58,577 nt of DNA from Oscillospiraceae bacterium (GCA_017429835.1 JAFROD010000024.1:1-58577), one strand, 5' to 3'; shown: positions 32,011 to 41,608, numbered from the stretch's first letter. Notes: generated from the letters alone by a model not told the origin. Made by a program: numbers and translations.

Positions 32011-32961
32011 TCAAATCTTCCTCAGAATACGATAGCCGAGCCGCGGACATGCGGCCAGCACGGCAGCGGGCACCCGAAACCGGAGTTTGCCGCTCCAAAC
32101 CTGACCGCGAATGGCGCCTCTGCCGCCACAGGCCTTAAAAAGGGTCAGAAAGTCAGAGCAGGAGAGCATGCGCGCCGCGCCGTGAAGCAGCGCAAACACA
32201 GAGTGCGGACGAAGCTGTTTGGCGATTTTCGGCGTCAGCCGGTTGGAGATCTGCGACAGCATGCGGTCAAGTCCGCCGATCGCCGTCATGATCTTCGGGA
32301 TATCCGAGCCTGTCATAGTCGAATTATCATGCAGGACGTACCGGTACAGCGCAACGGGATCATGCAGAACCGGATCCCGGTTGAATGCAAGGCACTTCCA
32401 GATAAACTGCACGTCCTCCGAATAACGTACCGTCTCGTCAAACAGGATGCCGTTGTCCTTCAAAAAGCTTCTGCGCAGCAAAAGCGTCGGAAGCAGGAAA
32501 CGGATCTCGCGGTCAAAAAACGCCTGCTGCGCTTCCTGCGCAGTCAAACGGCGTGTTTTCAGCCCGCGTGCTGTATCGAACGCTCCGTCTGATCCTTTGC
32601 AAACGGAGAAGCCCGTAGAGAGAATGCTGGAATCGGGTGAATCCTTCAGCATACGCTCGTAGTTCGAGAGGAAATCCGGCGACAGCACATCGTCGGAATC
32701 GACTGTCGCCACCCACTCGCCCGACGCAGCCTGCAGACCGGTATTGCGCGCCGCAGACACGCCGCGGTTTTCGGTATGGATGATCTGATAGCGCACATCG
32801 CCTTGCCGGAGGATTGCTTCTGCCAGCTCCGCAGACCGATCCGGCGAACCGTCGTCAACCAGAATGATCTCAAAATCGCGGCAGGTCTGCGCGCAGAGCG
32901 AGCGGATGCAGGCTTCAATATACGCTTCCGTTCGATAAACGGGTACGATAACAGAGATCAT
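32011..32961 (-). CDS. Glycosyltransferase family 2
   Basis: A 316-residue GT-A enzyme. It has SVIVPVYRTEAYIEACIRSL at the N-terminus, LVDDGSPDRS for nucleotide binding, VATVDSDDVLSPDF for the DXD metal site and YSEDVQFIWKCLA as acceptor-side motif. The C-terminal basic tail (about 270-316) probably contacts the membrane. It transfers one sugar of the repeat unit; the donor is not predictable. Its start overlaps the previous gene by 4 bp. Confidence 0.9.
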   Translation of the reverse strand: MISVIVPVYRTEAYIEACIRSLCAQTCRDFEIILVDDGSPDRSAELAEAILRQGDVRYQIIHTENRGVSAARNTGLQAASGEWVATVDSDDVLSPDFLSNYERMLKDSPDSSILSTGFSVCKGSDGAFDTARGLKTRRLTAQEAQQAFFDREIRFLLPTLLLRRSFLKDNGILFDETVRYSEDVQFIWKCLAFNRDPVLHDPVALYRYVLHDNSTMTGSDIPKIMTAIGGLDRMLSQISNRLTPKIAKQLRPHSVFALLHGAARMLSCSDFLTLFKACGGRGAIRGQVWSGKLRFRVPAAVLAACPRLGYRILRKI

Positions 32962-34157
32962 TTCAAAACTCCCAGCACCGTATCGCAGCAGGCGGACGCG
33001 GTATAGTTGTTTTCCAGATACTTTCTTGCGGCCCGTCCCATCTGTTCCAGATCGGCTGCTGAAAAAGCGGCAAGCAGCTTTGCAAAATCCTCCGGATCCG
33101 CGCTGCTGCAGGCAAAGCCGAAGCCGTTTGCCTCCGCGATCGCGCCCATGTCCGTTGCAGCGTCGCTGCAGACCAAGACCGGCATACTGTTTTCCATATA
33201 GGACAGAATCCTTGACGGGTAATTTGGGATCGTAAAGCGCGGGTCAAGAAAAACCATGCCGACGTCGCAGCCGGCTGCGATCTCATCGTACTCCTGCTTT
33301 GGCAGCAAGGGAGAGCGGACGACGTTTTCAGGCTTCTCCTGCGCGATATAGTCATCGAGCGGCAGGGCGTCTGTTCCGCTGCCGCAAATGAGGAAAAACG
33401 CGTCCTTGCGGTTTTTGCATTTTCGCAGGCATTCGATCAGCGCGGGGATACCCTGCGGTCTTCCAAGGTTGCCGCCGAACAGATAGACGACGGCTGTTTC
33501 CGGAATATGATACTTCTCCCGCAGCGCGGTTTTTGCCGCATGTCGGTCTTTGACTGCGCACGGGATAATGCCGTTGGGACAGATCTCCGCCTTATCTGCC
33601 GGAATCTCCGGATTGCGGGCGAGCAAATACTCCACGTTTGCAGGCGACATGCAGCCGATTCTGTCCGAGACGCGGTAGAGCAGCTTTTCCTGCCTTCTGA
33701 AGTATTTATATATCATACTGCCCGCAGAGAACATGCCGAGATCGACCGCGTTTTGCGGGAAAATGTCCTTCAGCATCAGATAGGTCGGGCAGTGGAAGAG
33801 CTTTTTCAGTTTTTTGACCGGCGCGGCGAGCGTGATCGGCGGGGTGGAGTAAAGGATCAGATCAAACTTCTCTTTGCCGAGATGTTTGCGGATCGCGCGG
33901 TAGTAGCAGCCGCTCATCGTGACGGTTGAGATCCCCTTCTCGATCAGGGAAACGCCTGCGGTATTTCCCGTCTGCACGGTCAGGAGCGTGTACGTCGGGA
34001 AGTCGGTGCGTGCCGTCTTGATTCCCATGCTTTTCTGCCGCGGCGTAACGATAAAGGGGCGATGACCCCGCGCGATCAGTTCAAGCATCAGATCGGAATA
34101 TATGTTGTGCATGTGAACGTCGGTAAAGACGTTCATCGTCAAAAAAAGAATGTTCAT
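32958..34157 (-). CDS. Glycosyltransferase family 4 (WbuB-like)
   Basis: A 399-residue GT-B enzyme. The N-terminus is MNILFLTMNVFTDVHMHNIY, and the middle region LIEKGISTVTMSGCYYRAIR and LYSTPPITLAAPVKKLKKLF matches WbuB-type transferases. The C-terminal part has YLFGGNLGRPQGIPALIECL and NYPSRILSYMENSMPVLVCS. WbuB adds L-FucNAc in E. coli O26, which agrees with CapF/CapG in this operon, but the specificity is inference. Confidence 0.85.
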   Translation of the reverse strand: MNILFLTMNVFTDVHMHNIYSDLMLELIARGHRPFIVTPRQKSMGIKTARTDFPTYTLLTVQTGNTAGVSLIEKGISTVTMSGCYYRAIRKHLGKEKFDLILYSTPPITLAAPVKKLKKLFHCPTYLMLKDIFPQNAVDLGMFSAGSMIYKYFRRQEKLLYRVSDRIGCMSPANVEYLLARNPEIPADKAEICPNGIIPCAVKDRHAAKTALREKYHIPETAVVYLFGGNLGRPQGIPALIECLRKCKNRKDAFFLICGSGTDALPLDDYIAQEKPENVVRSPLLPKQEYDEIAAGCDVGMVFLDPRFTIPNYPSRILSYMENSMPVLVCSDAATDMGAIAEANGFGFACSSADPEDFAKLLAAFSAADLEQMGRAARKYLENNYTASACCDTVLGVLK

Positions 34158-34179
34158 AGACAGCCCTGATTCAAAAGAA

Positions 34180-35160
34180 TTACGCTCTGTAGAGCGGGAA
34201 GAAATCCGGATCGTCGGGAAGCCCGCCGGTCTGTTTGATACGTTCGGCAGTCAACCGGTCATAGGCGTCCCGGTCAAAGATCATCGTGCCGACGTAGAAC
34301 GGAACGGGATCCGCGTTCGTAAAGCTCCGCTTATAACGGAAAATACCGTCGTTGACCCGATAGCCGCCCCCCAGGACGAAGCCCTTTTTGCCCGTATCCA
34401 CGCACAGCTTGATCACTTCATCTTTCAGATAATCGTTCGGACGCATATAATAGAAATCCGCGTCCGTGCCGCCGAGGAAGGAATAGACGTACTCCTCGGA
34501 GATCAGCACAAGCTCTGTGGAGATGATCACGCCGTCCTTCAGTACGTGGAAAAACAGGTAGTTATACGGAATATACGAGGCGATTTTTTCAAAAAAGCCT
34601 CTTGGGAAATAGTAGTACTCTCTCGCCTCGTTGCGGTTCATGGTGTCGTAATAGATGCGCATGAAATCGTCGATATGATCCATATTCTGCTCGATCATGA
34701 TCTCCAGCCCGTATTCGCGGGCCTTTTTTACGTTTTTGCGCACCTTATGCTCGTATTCCATCCACAAGGTCTCATACGGGCGATCCGTCGGGACGATAAT
34801 ATTGTCCTTGACGTACCGCGTCTTGCCGTAATAGAGTCTGCGGACGTCCGTGTTATCCGTCAGATGAAAACGGACGAATTCACAGACGATGCCGCGCTGT
34901 CGGCAGTAGTCGGCAAATGCCGCGGCAAACGACTGCATCAGCTTTTCCTTGTCCGTGCTTTCCAGAATAATCGGGCCGCCGTAGCCGTAGGGCGTCGAGA
35001 TGTCGAAGAGCGTCCTGCCGTCGAGCCGTGCGGGGATTTCGCGAAGCAGGAACGTATGCCGAACCTCGCCGTATTCGTTTTTGAATGCAAACACCTCGCT
35101 CGGGCCGTCGGTCTCTTCAAAGACGCGGGCATAGGCAGGGCTGAAGCAAATATCAGACAT
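34180..35160 (-). CDS. FemAB / GNAT-fold aminoacyl- or acyl-transferase
   Basis: A 326-residue protein with two GNAT-like lobes as in FemX and the BioF2/GNAT_6 families. Marks are KVRKNVKKAREYGLEIMIEQ, FYYMRPNDYLKDEVIKLCVD and VLGGGYRVNDGIFRYKRSF. FemAB proteins transfer amino acids from tRNA to lipid II; relatives in polysaccharide loci may attach amino acids or acyl groups to sugar amines. It overlaps the PLP-dependent gene by 8 bp, which suggests a joint amino-sugar or amino-acid decoration step. Confidence 0.75.
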   Translation of the reverse strand: MSDICFSPAYARVFEETDGPSEVFAFKNEYGEVRHTFLLREIPARLDGRTLFDISTPYGYGGPIILESTDKEKLMQSFAAAFADYCRQRGIVCEFVRFHLTDNTDVRRLYYGKTRYVKDNIIVPTDRPYETLWMEYEHKVRKNVKKAREYGLEIMIEQNMDHIDDFMRIYYDTMNRNEAREYYYFPRGFFEKIASYIPYNYLFFHVLKDGVIISTELVLISEEYVYSFLGGTDADFYYMRPNDYLKDEVIKLCVDTGKKGFVLGGGYRVNDGIFRYKRSFTNADPVPFYVGTMIFDRDAYDRLTAERIKQTGGLPDDPDFFPLYRA

Positions 35161-36229
35161 GAATCAAGAATCTCCCTATTTCTGCTGCAATTCTCCGCAT
35201 ATCCTCCGGCGTGTACCGCTGATCGCAGACCGCAGAGATTTCAATATCAAAGAGCGGCGTGCGGCTGCCGCGGAAGGTATGGTCGTCCGTCCGCGGCCAA
35301 TGCCGCGGGAAGTAAAAGCCGCGCTGCACCAGACGGCAGTGAAGCGCGTCGCGCAGCTCCGGCGCGGTCGTCAGCGGAACGACAAGCGGGCAGTCGTCTT
35401 GCTGTACGATCGGATACAGGCATCTCACCTGTTCCGAGCCGAGATCATTGATTGACTGCGTCAGAAGCAGCGCGTTTTCTCTGCGTCTGCAGCGGAGCAG
35501 ATCGGCGTCGAGGTACGATAGCTGCGCGATCGACCGAGCGTCTGCGGCTTTTCCGCGGTAGTGCCGTTCCAGATAGGTTTCCGCATCGGAAAACATCTGG
35601 AGGAACGTCTGCTTTTCGTCCGATTCTTCGCAGATATAGGCGCGCTTCAAATCAAAGGCGCGATTGCGAAGCTCGGTGTAACCCGGGCAGTCTTCCAGGG
35701 GCGGTACGGTCATCGACCCCTGCGTTTTCAGGCAGAAGCCAAGGTTGATATCCGTCCATTTACGGACGCTGCCGCAGATATAATCCGCCGGGAATGAAAA
35801 CGCACGGTACTCCTCCATCAGAAGCGAATGCGTCGCGTCGAAGATGACCGTCTTTCCGCAGGCTCGCAGTTTCTCGGCAAAGGAACGGAGCGCAGGGCTG
35901 CCGAAACCGAAATACTCCATGAGCAGAACGACACTGCAGTCTGTTTCCGCAGGAAGATCAACTCCAATCCCGCCCGCGTCGGCAAACACCTCGAAAAATT
36001 CGACGGAAATGCCGTGCGCAAAAAAAGGTTCGATCATCGTTTGACAGCAATATGACGGCAGCAGCGCCTTCTTCACCCTTTCGGATCGCAGAATGTCTGA
36101 AAGGACACAGTCCAGCGCCGTTCTTCCGCTCAGTACAAGGTGCAGCCCGTCAAGCTCCGGAAGGATACGTCGACCGCTTCCACCCGGCTGACAGCCCGTC
36201 CAGAATTCACTGCCGATCTCCTGTCTCAT
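35153..36229 (-). CDS. PLP-dependent transferase (DegT-like, fold type I)
   Basis: The start is ATG 36229 (MRQEIGSEFW), giving 358 residues and a 4-bp ATGA overlap with the upstream gene; the longer open frame runs into that gene. Features of fold-type-I PLP enzymes include a phosphate-binding region LVLSGRTALDCVLSDIL, FDATHSLLMEEY with the PLP-ring Asp, and the probable Schiff-base Lys in CGSVRKWTDINLGF. It is more divergent than the aminotransferase at the operon start. It may transaminate a keto-sugar or make an amino-acid-like substituent for the FemAB-like protein. Confidence 0.75.
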   Translation of the reverse strand: MRQEIGSEFWTGCQPGGSGRRILPELDGLHLVLSGRTALDCVLSDILRSERVKKALLPSYCCQTMIEPFFAHGISVEFFEVFADAGGIGVDLPAETDCSVVLLMEYFGFGSPALRSFAEKLRACGKTVIFDATHSLLMEEYRAFSFPADYICGSVRKWTDINLGFCLKTQGSMTVPPLEDCPGYTELRNRAFDLKRAYICEESDEKQTFLQMFSDAETYLERHYRGKAADARSIAQLSYLDADLLRCRRRENALLLTQSINDLGSEQVRCLYPIVQQDDCPLVVPLTTAPELRDALHCRLVQRGFYFPRHWPRTDDHTFRGSRTPLFDIEISAVCDQRYTPEDMRRIAAEIGRFLIHV

Positions 36230-36753
36230 CTTTGATCCGATTTCAGGCGGGAGTAGGACTTCAGATCGACGTAGGCGCCGTTTTTGAATATGCGAGAGCG
36301 CAGAACGCCGTCCAACCGGTAGCCGCACTTTACGAACAGCTTTTCAGAAGCGGTGTTATAAGACACAATATCCGCGTAAAGGCACTGCAGACGCATTTCG
36401 TCAAACGCGTAAGCCGTCAGTGCGTTTACCGCGTCGGTGCCGTAGCCCTTCCCCCTTGCAGTTTCGTCCAGCTTCAGGTGGATCTGCGCGGTGCCGTTTT
36501 TCTGATCAACGTCGCTCAGTATCACCGTGCCAAGTCCGATTTCCGGCTGATCGCGCAGCGCGATAATGCAGCGAAGTGTGTTCGGAGCGTTTTTCTGCTG
36601 CTCTGTCCAGCTCTCCTGCGCATGGCAGGAAACGGGGAAGGAGCTCCCGCCGAGCATGCGCTCGGTAGCAGGGTCGTTGATCAGCCGCAGCAGCAGGGCG
36701 TTGTCGGTTTTTTCAATGGCGCGAAGAAGGACGCGTTCTCCATAGATATTCAT
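36226..36753 (-). CDS. GNAT N-acetyltransferase (RimJ/RimL type)
   Basis: A 175-residue GNAT domain. It has MNIYGERVLLRAIEKTDNAL at the N-terminus, the acetyl-CoA pyrophosphate loop ETARGKGYGTDAVNALTAYA, and VSYNTASEKLFVKCGYRLDG in motif B. Located between the sugar transferase and a PLP enzyme with 4-bp overlaps on both sides, it is best seen as acetylating an amino sugar (as WecD or PglD do) rather than a ribosomal protein. Confidence 0.85.
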   Translation of the reverse strand: MNIYGERVLLRAIEKTDNALLLRLINDPATERMLGGSSFPVSCHAQESWTEQQKNAPNTLRCIIALRDQPEIGLGTVILSDVDQKNGTAQIHLKLDETARGKGYGTDAVNALTAYAFDEMRLQCLYADIVSYNTASEKLFVKCGYRLDGVLRSRIFKNGAYVDLKSYSRLKSDQR

Positions 36754-37388
36754 ACGGACTCGTACTCCTTTTCCGATTGTTGTTTTCTGTACGTATCGAA
36801 GTCCGGCAGACTGTCGACGCCGCGCACGCCGATGCCGGATCGGTCGAGGGTCACTGCCACCGTCCGGAACAGGATCCTCACGTCCTGCCCGAAGGAAACG
36901 GACGAAACGTATTGCAGATCATAAGCGAAACGATCCTCCCACGTCGTCTCGTTGCGCCCGTTGATCTGCGCCAGTCCGGTCAGGCCGGGGCGTACGGAGT
37001 GCCGCAGCCGCTCCTGCTCGGTATAGTACGGCAGATACTGCACCGCCAGCGGGCGCGGGCCGACGAAGGACATTTGGCCGGCGACGATGTTCAGAAGCTC
37101 CGGCAGCTCGTCGGCGGAAGTCGCGCGCAGGAAATGCCCGTAGCGCGTCAGGCGCTGCGCGTCCGGCAGGAGATTCCCTTCCGCGTCGTGCGCGTCCGTC
37201 ATGCTGCGGAATTTTATCAGGCGGAAGATCCTCTCGTTCCTGCCGGGGCGCGGCTGCGTGAAGAAGGGATTTCCCTTGAACTTGACCGTTCCGATGACCG
37301 TCAGCGCCAGCAGCAGCGGTGAAAGTATTATCAGCCCTGTCAGGGACAGGAAAAAATCAAGAATTCGTTTTATGTATTTTGCGTACAT
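36750..37388 (-). CDS. Undecaprenyl-phosphate sugar phosphotransferase (PglC-type)
   Basis: The ATG at 37388 (MYAKYIKRILDFFL) has AAGGA ten nt upstream and is preferred over a start six codons earlier that almost touches the previous gene. The 212-residue monotopic enzyme has one re-entrant membrane helix (about 10-32), RPGRNERIFRLIKFRSM, the Asp-Glu dyad in SADELPELLNIV, and FVGPRPLAVQYLPYY plus RPGLTGLAQINGRN. It lacks the multi-spanning N-terminus of WbaP. It starts the repeat unit by moving a sugar-1-phosphate, probably a diamino- or N-acetyl sugar, to undecaprenyl phosphate. Confidence 0.92.
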   Translation of the reverse strand: MYAKYIKRILDFFLSLTGLIILSPLLLALTVIGTVKFKGNPFFTQPRPGRNERIFRLIKFRSMTDAHDAEGNLLPDAQRLTRYGHFLRATSADELPELLNIVAGQMSFVGPRPLAVQYLPYYTEQERLRHSVRPGLTGLAQINGRNETTWEDRFAYDLQYVSSVSFGQDVRILFRTVAVTLDRSGIGVRGVDSLPDFDTYRKQQSEKEYESV

Positions 37389-37402
37389 ATCGCATGATTC
37401 CT

Positions 37403-38521
37403 TCAAAACATGGCTTTGATGATTTCAATGACCTCGTCCTGCTCCTCCGGCGTCATCTTGATGTCGCTGGGCAGGCACAGTCCGCGGGCGAAGATATCCT
37501 CGCCGACGTTCACGCCCGGCAGGGTGATGTAGTCGCAGTCGGAGAACACCGGCTGCATGTGCATCGGCTTCCAGATCGGGCGGGAGTCGATATTCTCCTC
37601 GTTCAGCCGCGCCATGATGTCGAACGGCTTGACCGAACAGCCGTGGTCTATGAGAATGCAAGAGAGCCAATAGTTCGGCTCGGAATCCGGCAGGTGCGGA
37701 TTCATCTGCAGGGGCAGACCCGCAAAGGCGGCGCAGTAACGCTCATAGATTCTCTTTTTCAGCGCGCGATGCTCGTCCAGATGCAGGAGCTGTCCTCTGC
37801 CAATGCCGGCGACGATATTGCTCATGCGGTAGTTGTAGCCGATCTCGCTGTGCTGATAGTACGGCGCGGGATCCTTCGACTGCGTCGCCCAGAAGCGCGC
37901 CTTCTTCACGGCGGTTTCATCGTCGGAGACGAGCATGCCGCCGCCGGAGGTGGTGATGATCTTGTTGCCGTTGAAGCTCAACGCATTGTACGTGCCGAAG
38001 GTGCCGGTCTGTCTGCCGCGGTAGGATGCGGACAGAGACTCCGCCGCGTCCTCGATCAGGATCGCGTGACGACGGTCGCAGATCGCGCGGATCTCGTCCA
38101 GCTTTGCCGGCGTCCCGTAGAGGTTGACGGCAATCACGATCCGCGCCTGCGGATACTTTTCAAACGCCAGTTCCAGCGCGCGCGGATCCAAGTTCCACGT
38201 CTCGTACTCCGAGTCGATGAAGACCTGCCTGCCGCCCTCATAGGAGACGGGATTGACTGAGCCTGAGAAGGTCAGATCGGAGCAGAGCACCGGCTCGCCG
38301 CGTTTCAGTCCGCAGAGCTTCAGCGCAAGGTGGAGCGCCGCCGTGCAGGACGACAGCGCTGCAGCATGGCCGCAGCCGGTATAGTCGCAGATCTCCTGCT
38401 CGAAACAATCTACGTTCTTTCCCAAAGGCGCGATCCAGTTCGTATCGAACGCCTCTTGAATATATTTCATTTCCTCTCCGTGCATCGTCGGAGAAGAGAG
38501 CAGAATTCTCTTATTACGCAT
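37403..38521 (-). CDS. DegT/DnrJ/EryC1/StrS aminotransferase (PglE-like)
   Basis: The start at ATG 38521 (MRNKRILLSSPTMHGEEMKY) is set by GGAGG nine nt upstream. The 372-residue PLP enzyme has AALSSCTAALHLALKLCG, IEDAAESLSASY, and the Schiff-base Lys in LSFNGNKIITTSGGGMLV. Sugar aminotransferases of this group act on UDP-4-keto-6-deoxy-GlcNAc (PglE, bacillosamine pathway). Together with the PglC-type transferase and acetyltransferases it suggests a diN-acetyl sugar at the reducing end. The matching 4,6-dehydratase (PglF) is missing. It is the first gene of the operon. Confidence 0.9.
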   Translation of the reverse strand: MRNKRILLSSPTMHGEEMKYIQEAFDTNWIAPLGKNVDCFEQEICDYTGCGHAAALSSCTAALHLALKLCGLKRGEPVLCSDLTFSGSVNPVSYEGGRQVFIDSEYETWNLDPRALELAFEKYPQARIVIAVNLYGTPAKLDEIRAICDRRHAILIEDAAESLSASYRGRQTGTFGTYNALSFNGNKIITTSGGGMLVSDDETAVKKARFWATQSKDPAPYYQHSEIGYNYRMSNIVAGIGRGQLLHLDEHRALKKRIYERYCAAFAGLPLQMNPHLPDSEPNYWLSCILIDHGCSVKPFDIMARLNEENIDSRPIWKPMHMQPVFSDCDYITLPGVNVGEDIFARGLCLPSDIKMTPEEQDEVIEIIKAMF

Positions 38522-38593
38522 AGAGAATATCCTCCGTGAGTCCAAAATGGCGAAAAAATCACATAAAGTGACATATAATGACCCAATATACTA

Positions 38594-38633
38594 TGATAAG
38601 ATATATCTTATCACTCTGAGAGTCATAAGTCAA
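38594..38633 (-). promoter_or_regulatory. Promoter and 20-bp palindromic operator of the polysaccharide operon
   Basis: On the minus strand TTGACT (38628-38633), 17 bp, TAAGAT (38605-38610). The -10 lies inside a perfect palindrome, TGATAAGATATATCTTATCA (38594-38613), ideally placed for repression. The regulator is not identifiable from the window. A leader of about 75 nt follows. Confidence 0.65.
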
Positions 38634-38769
38634 GAAATATATCCTTGTCTATTGTGTGCGGCAGCCGCGCGAGCCACAAGATATAGTAGTTTTTTTGCTG
38701 TCCTCCGACAGTGATGCATTTTTTGGGAAAAATGCGGAAAACTGCTGTCAAAAAATAGCGAAAATCCAT
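38634..38769. other. Intergenic region between polysaccharide and polyamine operons
   Basis: No ORF is visible. Two small hairpins are present: CTGTC/GACAG around 38699-38712 and GCATTTTT/AAAAATGC around 38714-38735. Neither has a clean T-tract. The region separates two divergent promoters. Confidence 0.5.
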
Positions 38770-38798
38770 TGACAATTGCGGGCTTTCCCTATATATTG
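38770..38798 (+). promoter_or_regulatory. Promoter of potABCD
   Basis: TTGACA (38770-38775), 17-bp spacer, TATATT (38793-38798). The transcript would start near 38805, giving a leader of about 55 nt to potA. Confidence 0.8.
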
Positions 38799-38860
38799 CA
38801 ATATAGAGTATTATGCGATTTATCGCGTCGTACTACTTGAAAAGAAATGGGGGAGGATAC

Positions 38861-39985
38861 ATGTCCCAAGAGCTGATCCGCTTGACAAACCTTGTGATGG
38901 AATTTGACGGGGAACGCGTATTGGACTCGATCAATCTTTACATCAACGACAAGGAATTTCTCACTTTGCTCGGCCCGAGCGGTTGCGGCAAGACCACCAC
39001 ACTTCGTGTCATCGGAGGCTTTTTGACGCCGACATCCGGCGATGTTCTGTTCGACGGGAAACGAATCAACGACGTTCCCGCATACAAACGTAAGATCAAC
39101 ACGGTCTTCCAGCGCTACGCCCTGTTCCCGCATCTTGACGTCTATGACAATATCGCCTTCGGTCTTCGCATTGCGAAGCTGGACGAGAAGGAGATCGACG
39201 AACGGGTCACGGAAATGCTGGAGATCGTTTCACTGAAGGGCTTTGAAAACCGCAAGGTCACTTCCCTCTCCGGCGGTCAGCAGCAGCGCGTGGCGATCGC
39301 GCGCGCGCTGGTCAACCGACCGAAGGTGCTGCTTCTGGACGAGCCGCTCGGCGCGCTGGATCTGCGTCTGCGCAAGGATATGCAGAACGAGCTCAAGCGC
39401 ATCCAGCAGGCGATGGGCATCACCTTCATCTACGTCACGCACGATCAGGAGGAAGCGCTCACCATGTCCGATACCATCGTCGTCATGGACAAGGGCAAGA
39501 TCCAGCAGATCGGCAAGCCGGAGGATATATACAACGAGCCGAAGAACGCCTTTGTCGCAGACTTCATCGGCGAATCCAACATTCTTGACGGCGTCATGCT
39601 CGAAGACTGCAAGGTCAGATTCTTCGGCAGGACTTTTGCCTGCGTGGACAAGGGCTTTGAGAAGAACGAGCCGGTCGACGTCGTCATTCGTCCGGAGGAC
39701 ATCGACATCGTCGAGGCGGACGCCGGTCATCTGTGCGGCACCGTCACCTCCGTCACCTTCAAGGGCGTTCACTACGACACCATTGTCGATTTCAAGGGCT
39801 TCAAGTGGCTCATCCAGACGACGGATTACTGCCCCGAAGGCTCTTATATCGGCATCCGTCTGAATCCGGAAGACATCCACATCATGCGCAAGAGCGAGTA
39901 TTCCGGCATGTTCGGCGACTACAGCTCGTATTCCGCGGAATACGACGAGATCGCCGACGCGGAGGGCAGCGAAGATGAAGCGTAA
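38861..39985 (+). CDS. potA: Spermidine/putrescine ABC transporter ATP-binding protein
   Basis: The ATG 38861 is preceded by GGGGGAGG; an upstream in-frame start at 38813 lies on the transcription start and is rejected. The 374-residue ATPase has Walker [11 protein letters not shown]-loop [15 protein letters not shown], signature [16 protein letters not shown], Walker [14 protein letters not shown] and H-loop [17 protein letters not shown]-terminal TOBE/OB region (about 270-355) follows. It powers polyamine uptake with the three downstream gene products. It overlaps potB by 11 bp. Confidence 0.95.
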   Translation: MSQELIRLTNLVMEFDGERVLDSINLYINDKEFLTLLGPSGCGKTTTLRVIGGFLTPTSGDVLFDGKRINDVPAYKRKINTVFQRYALFPHLDVYDNIAFGLRIAKLDEKEIDERVTEMLEIVSLKGFENRKVTSLSGGQQQRVAIARALVNRPKVLLLDEPLGALDLRLRKDMQNELKRIQQAMGITFIYVTHDQEEALTMSDTIVVMDKGKIQQIGKPEDIYNEPKNAFVADFIGESNILDGVMLEDCKVRFFGRTFACVDKGFEKNEPVDVVIRPEDIDIVEADAGHLCGTVTSVTFKGVHYDTIVDFKGFKWLIQTTDYCPEGSYIGIRLNPEDIHIMRKSEYSGMFGDYSSYSAEYDEIADAEGSEDEA

Positions 39986-40790
39986 ATGGCTGTCCGGACC
40001 GTACGTCCTGTGGATGGTGCTGTTTACCCTGATCCCGCTCGGCGTGGTGCTCTATTTCGCCCTCACCGATGCGGCGACGGGGAAATTCACCCTCTCGAAT
40101 CTGGCGAAGATCGCTGACTACTGGCCGATCTTTCTGCGCTCGATCTGGCTGAGCATCATTGCGACGCTGATCTGCCTGCTGATCGGCTATCCGGTAGCGT
40201 ATTTCATCGCCCACTGCAAGCCGACCACGCAGCGCCTGCTGCAGATGATGATCATGCTTCCGATGTGCATCAGCTTCCTGCTGCGCACGCTGGCATGGGT
40301 CGCCCTTCTGGACGACACCGGCATCATCAACAATTTCCTGACCTCCATCGGTCTGTCTCCCCTGCCGCTGATCCGCAACAACGGCGCGGTCATACTGGGC
40401 ATGGTGTATAACTACCTGCCCTACATGATCCTGCCTTTGTTTACGGTTCTGATGAAGATCGATCCGCGTCTGATCGAGGCGGCGGAAGACCTGGGCTGCA
40501 ACAGCCGTCAGGTCTTCTCCAGAGTCATTCTCCCGCTGTCCGTCCCCGGCATCGTCTCCGGCATCACGATGGTCTTCGTCCCAGCCGTTTCCACCTTCTA
40601 CATCTCGCAGAAGCTCGGCTCTCCGGGCACCATTCTGATCGGTGACGTGATCGAATCCCAGTTCAAGGCCGCCTATAACCCCAATTTCGGCGCCGCCCTG
40701 TCCCTCGTTCTGATGGTACTGATCTTCGTCTGTGTCGGAGTCATGAACCGCTTTACGAACGACGATGAAGAAAGCATGGTGACGTTATGA
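39975..40790 (+). CDS. potB: Spermidine/putrescine ABC transporter permease PotB
   Basis: A 271-residue inner-membrane permease with six helices. The conserved cytoplasmic coupling loop [26 protein letters not shown] (EAA motif) docks onto PotA. The N-terminal helix ([20 protein letters not shown]) and the [13 protein letters not shown] periplasmic segment fit PotB. It starts inside potA and overlaps potC by 4 bp, so the four genes are one translationally coupled operon. Confidence 0.93.
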   Translation: MKRKWLSGPYVLWMVLFTLIPLGVVLYFALTDAATGKFTLSNLAKIADYWPIFLRSIWLSIIATLICLLIGYPVAYFIAHCKPTTQRLLQMMIMLPMCISFLLRTLAWVALLDDTGIINNFLTSIGLSPLPLIRNNGAVILGMVYNYLPYMILPLFTVLMKIDPRLIEAAEDLGCNSRQVFSRVILPLSVPGIVSGITMVFVPAVSTFYISQKLGSPGTILIGDVIESQFKAAYNPNFGAALSLVLMVLIFVCVGVMNRFTNDDEESMVTL

Positions 40791-41608
40791 GAAGAACCAA
40801 CCGTATTTTTACCATTCTCGTCTTCATTTTCCTGTATATCCCGATGATCGTTCTGGCGGTCGCGTCCTTCAACAAGGGCAAGGATATCGCCGTTTTTCAG
40901 GGCTTCACGCTGAATCAGTACAAGGAGCTGTTCCGTGACGACAATCTGCTGCGGCTGCTCGGCAACTCCGTCATCATCGCCGTCCTTTCCATGACGATCG
41001 CCACCGTGCTCGGCACGGTCGCCGCCGTCGGCATCCATTCCATGCGCGGCAAGCTCCGCTCTGCGGTCATGGGGCTGACCAATATTCCGATGACCAACCC
41101 CGATATCGTTACCGGCGTCTCCCTCGCGCTGCTGTTCGCCTTCGTCGGCGTTCTGCTCCGGATCAACGCCGTGCTCGGTTTCTGGACGCTGCTGATCGCG
41201 CATATCACCTTCAGCCTGCCGTACGTCATTCTGAACGTCATGCCGAAGCTCGCGCAGATGGATCCCAACCTGACGGAAGCCGCGCTCGACCTCGGCTGCA
41301 CGCCCGTGCAGGCGTTCTTCAAGGTCGTGCTGCATGAAATCATGCCCGGCATCGTCTCCGGCGCGCTGATGGCGTTCACGATGTCGCTGGACGATTTCGT
41401 CATTTCCTATTTCGTCACCGGCTCCGGCTTTGTCACCCTGCCGGTCGAGATCTACAGCTACACCAAGAAACCGATCCAGCCGAAGGTCTACGCGATGTTC
41501 ACGCTGATGTTCGTCGCGATCCTGCTGCTGATGGTCACGATGAATCTCCTGCAGGCGCGCGATAACTCCCGCCGCAAGAAGCTGCGCAAAAGGGAGGCAT
41601 ACAGATGA
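40787..41608 (+). CDS. potC: Spermidine/putrescine ABC transporter permease PotC
   Basis: A 273-residue permease with six helices. It has the EAA loop EAALDLGCTPVQAFFKVVLHEIMPGI, and MTNPDIVTGVSLALLFAFVG plus SLDDFVISYFVTGSGFVTLP are typical of PotC. It pairs with PotB to form the channel. The stop overlaps the potD start by 4 bp. Confidence 0.93.
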   Translation: MRRTNRIFTILVFIFLYIPMIVLAVASFNKGKDIAVFQGFTLNQYKELFRDDNLLRLLGNSVIIAVLSMTIATVLGTVAAVGIHSMRGKLRSAVMGLTNIPMTNPDIVTGVSLALLFAFVGVLLRINAVLGFWTLLIAHITFSLPYVILNVMPKLAQMDPNLTEAALDLGCTPVQAFFKVVLHEIMPGIVSGALMAFTMSLDDFVISYFVTGSGFVTLPVEIYSYTKKPIQPKVYAMFTLMFVAILLLMVTMNLLQARDNSRRKKLRKREAYR

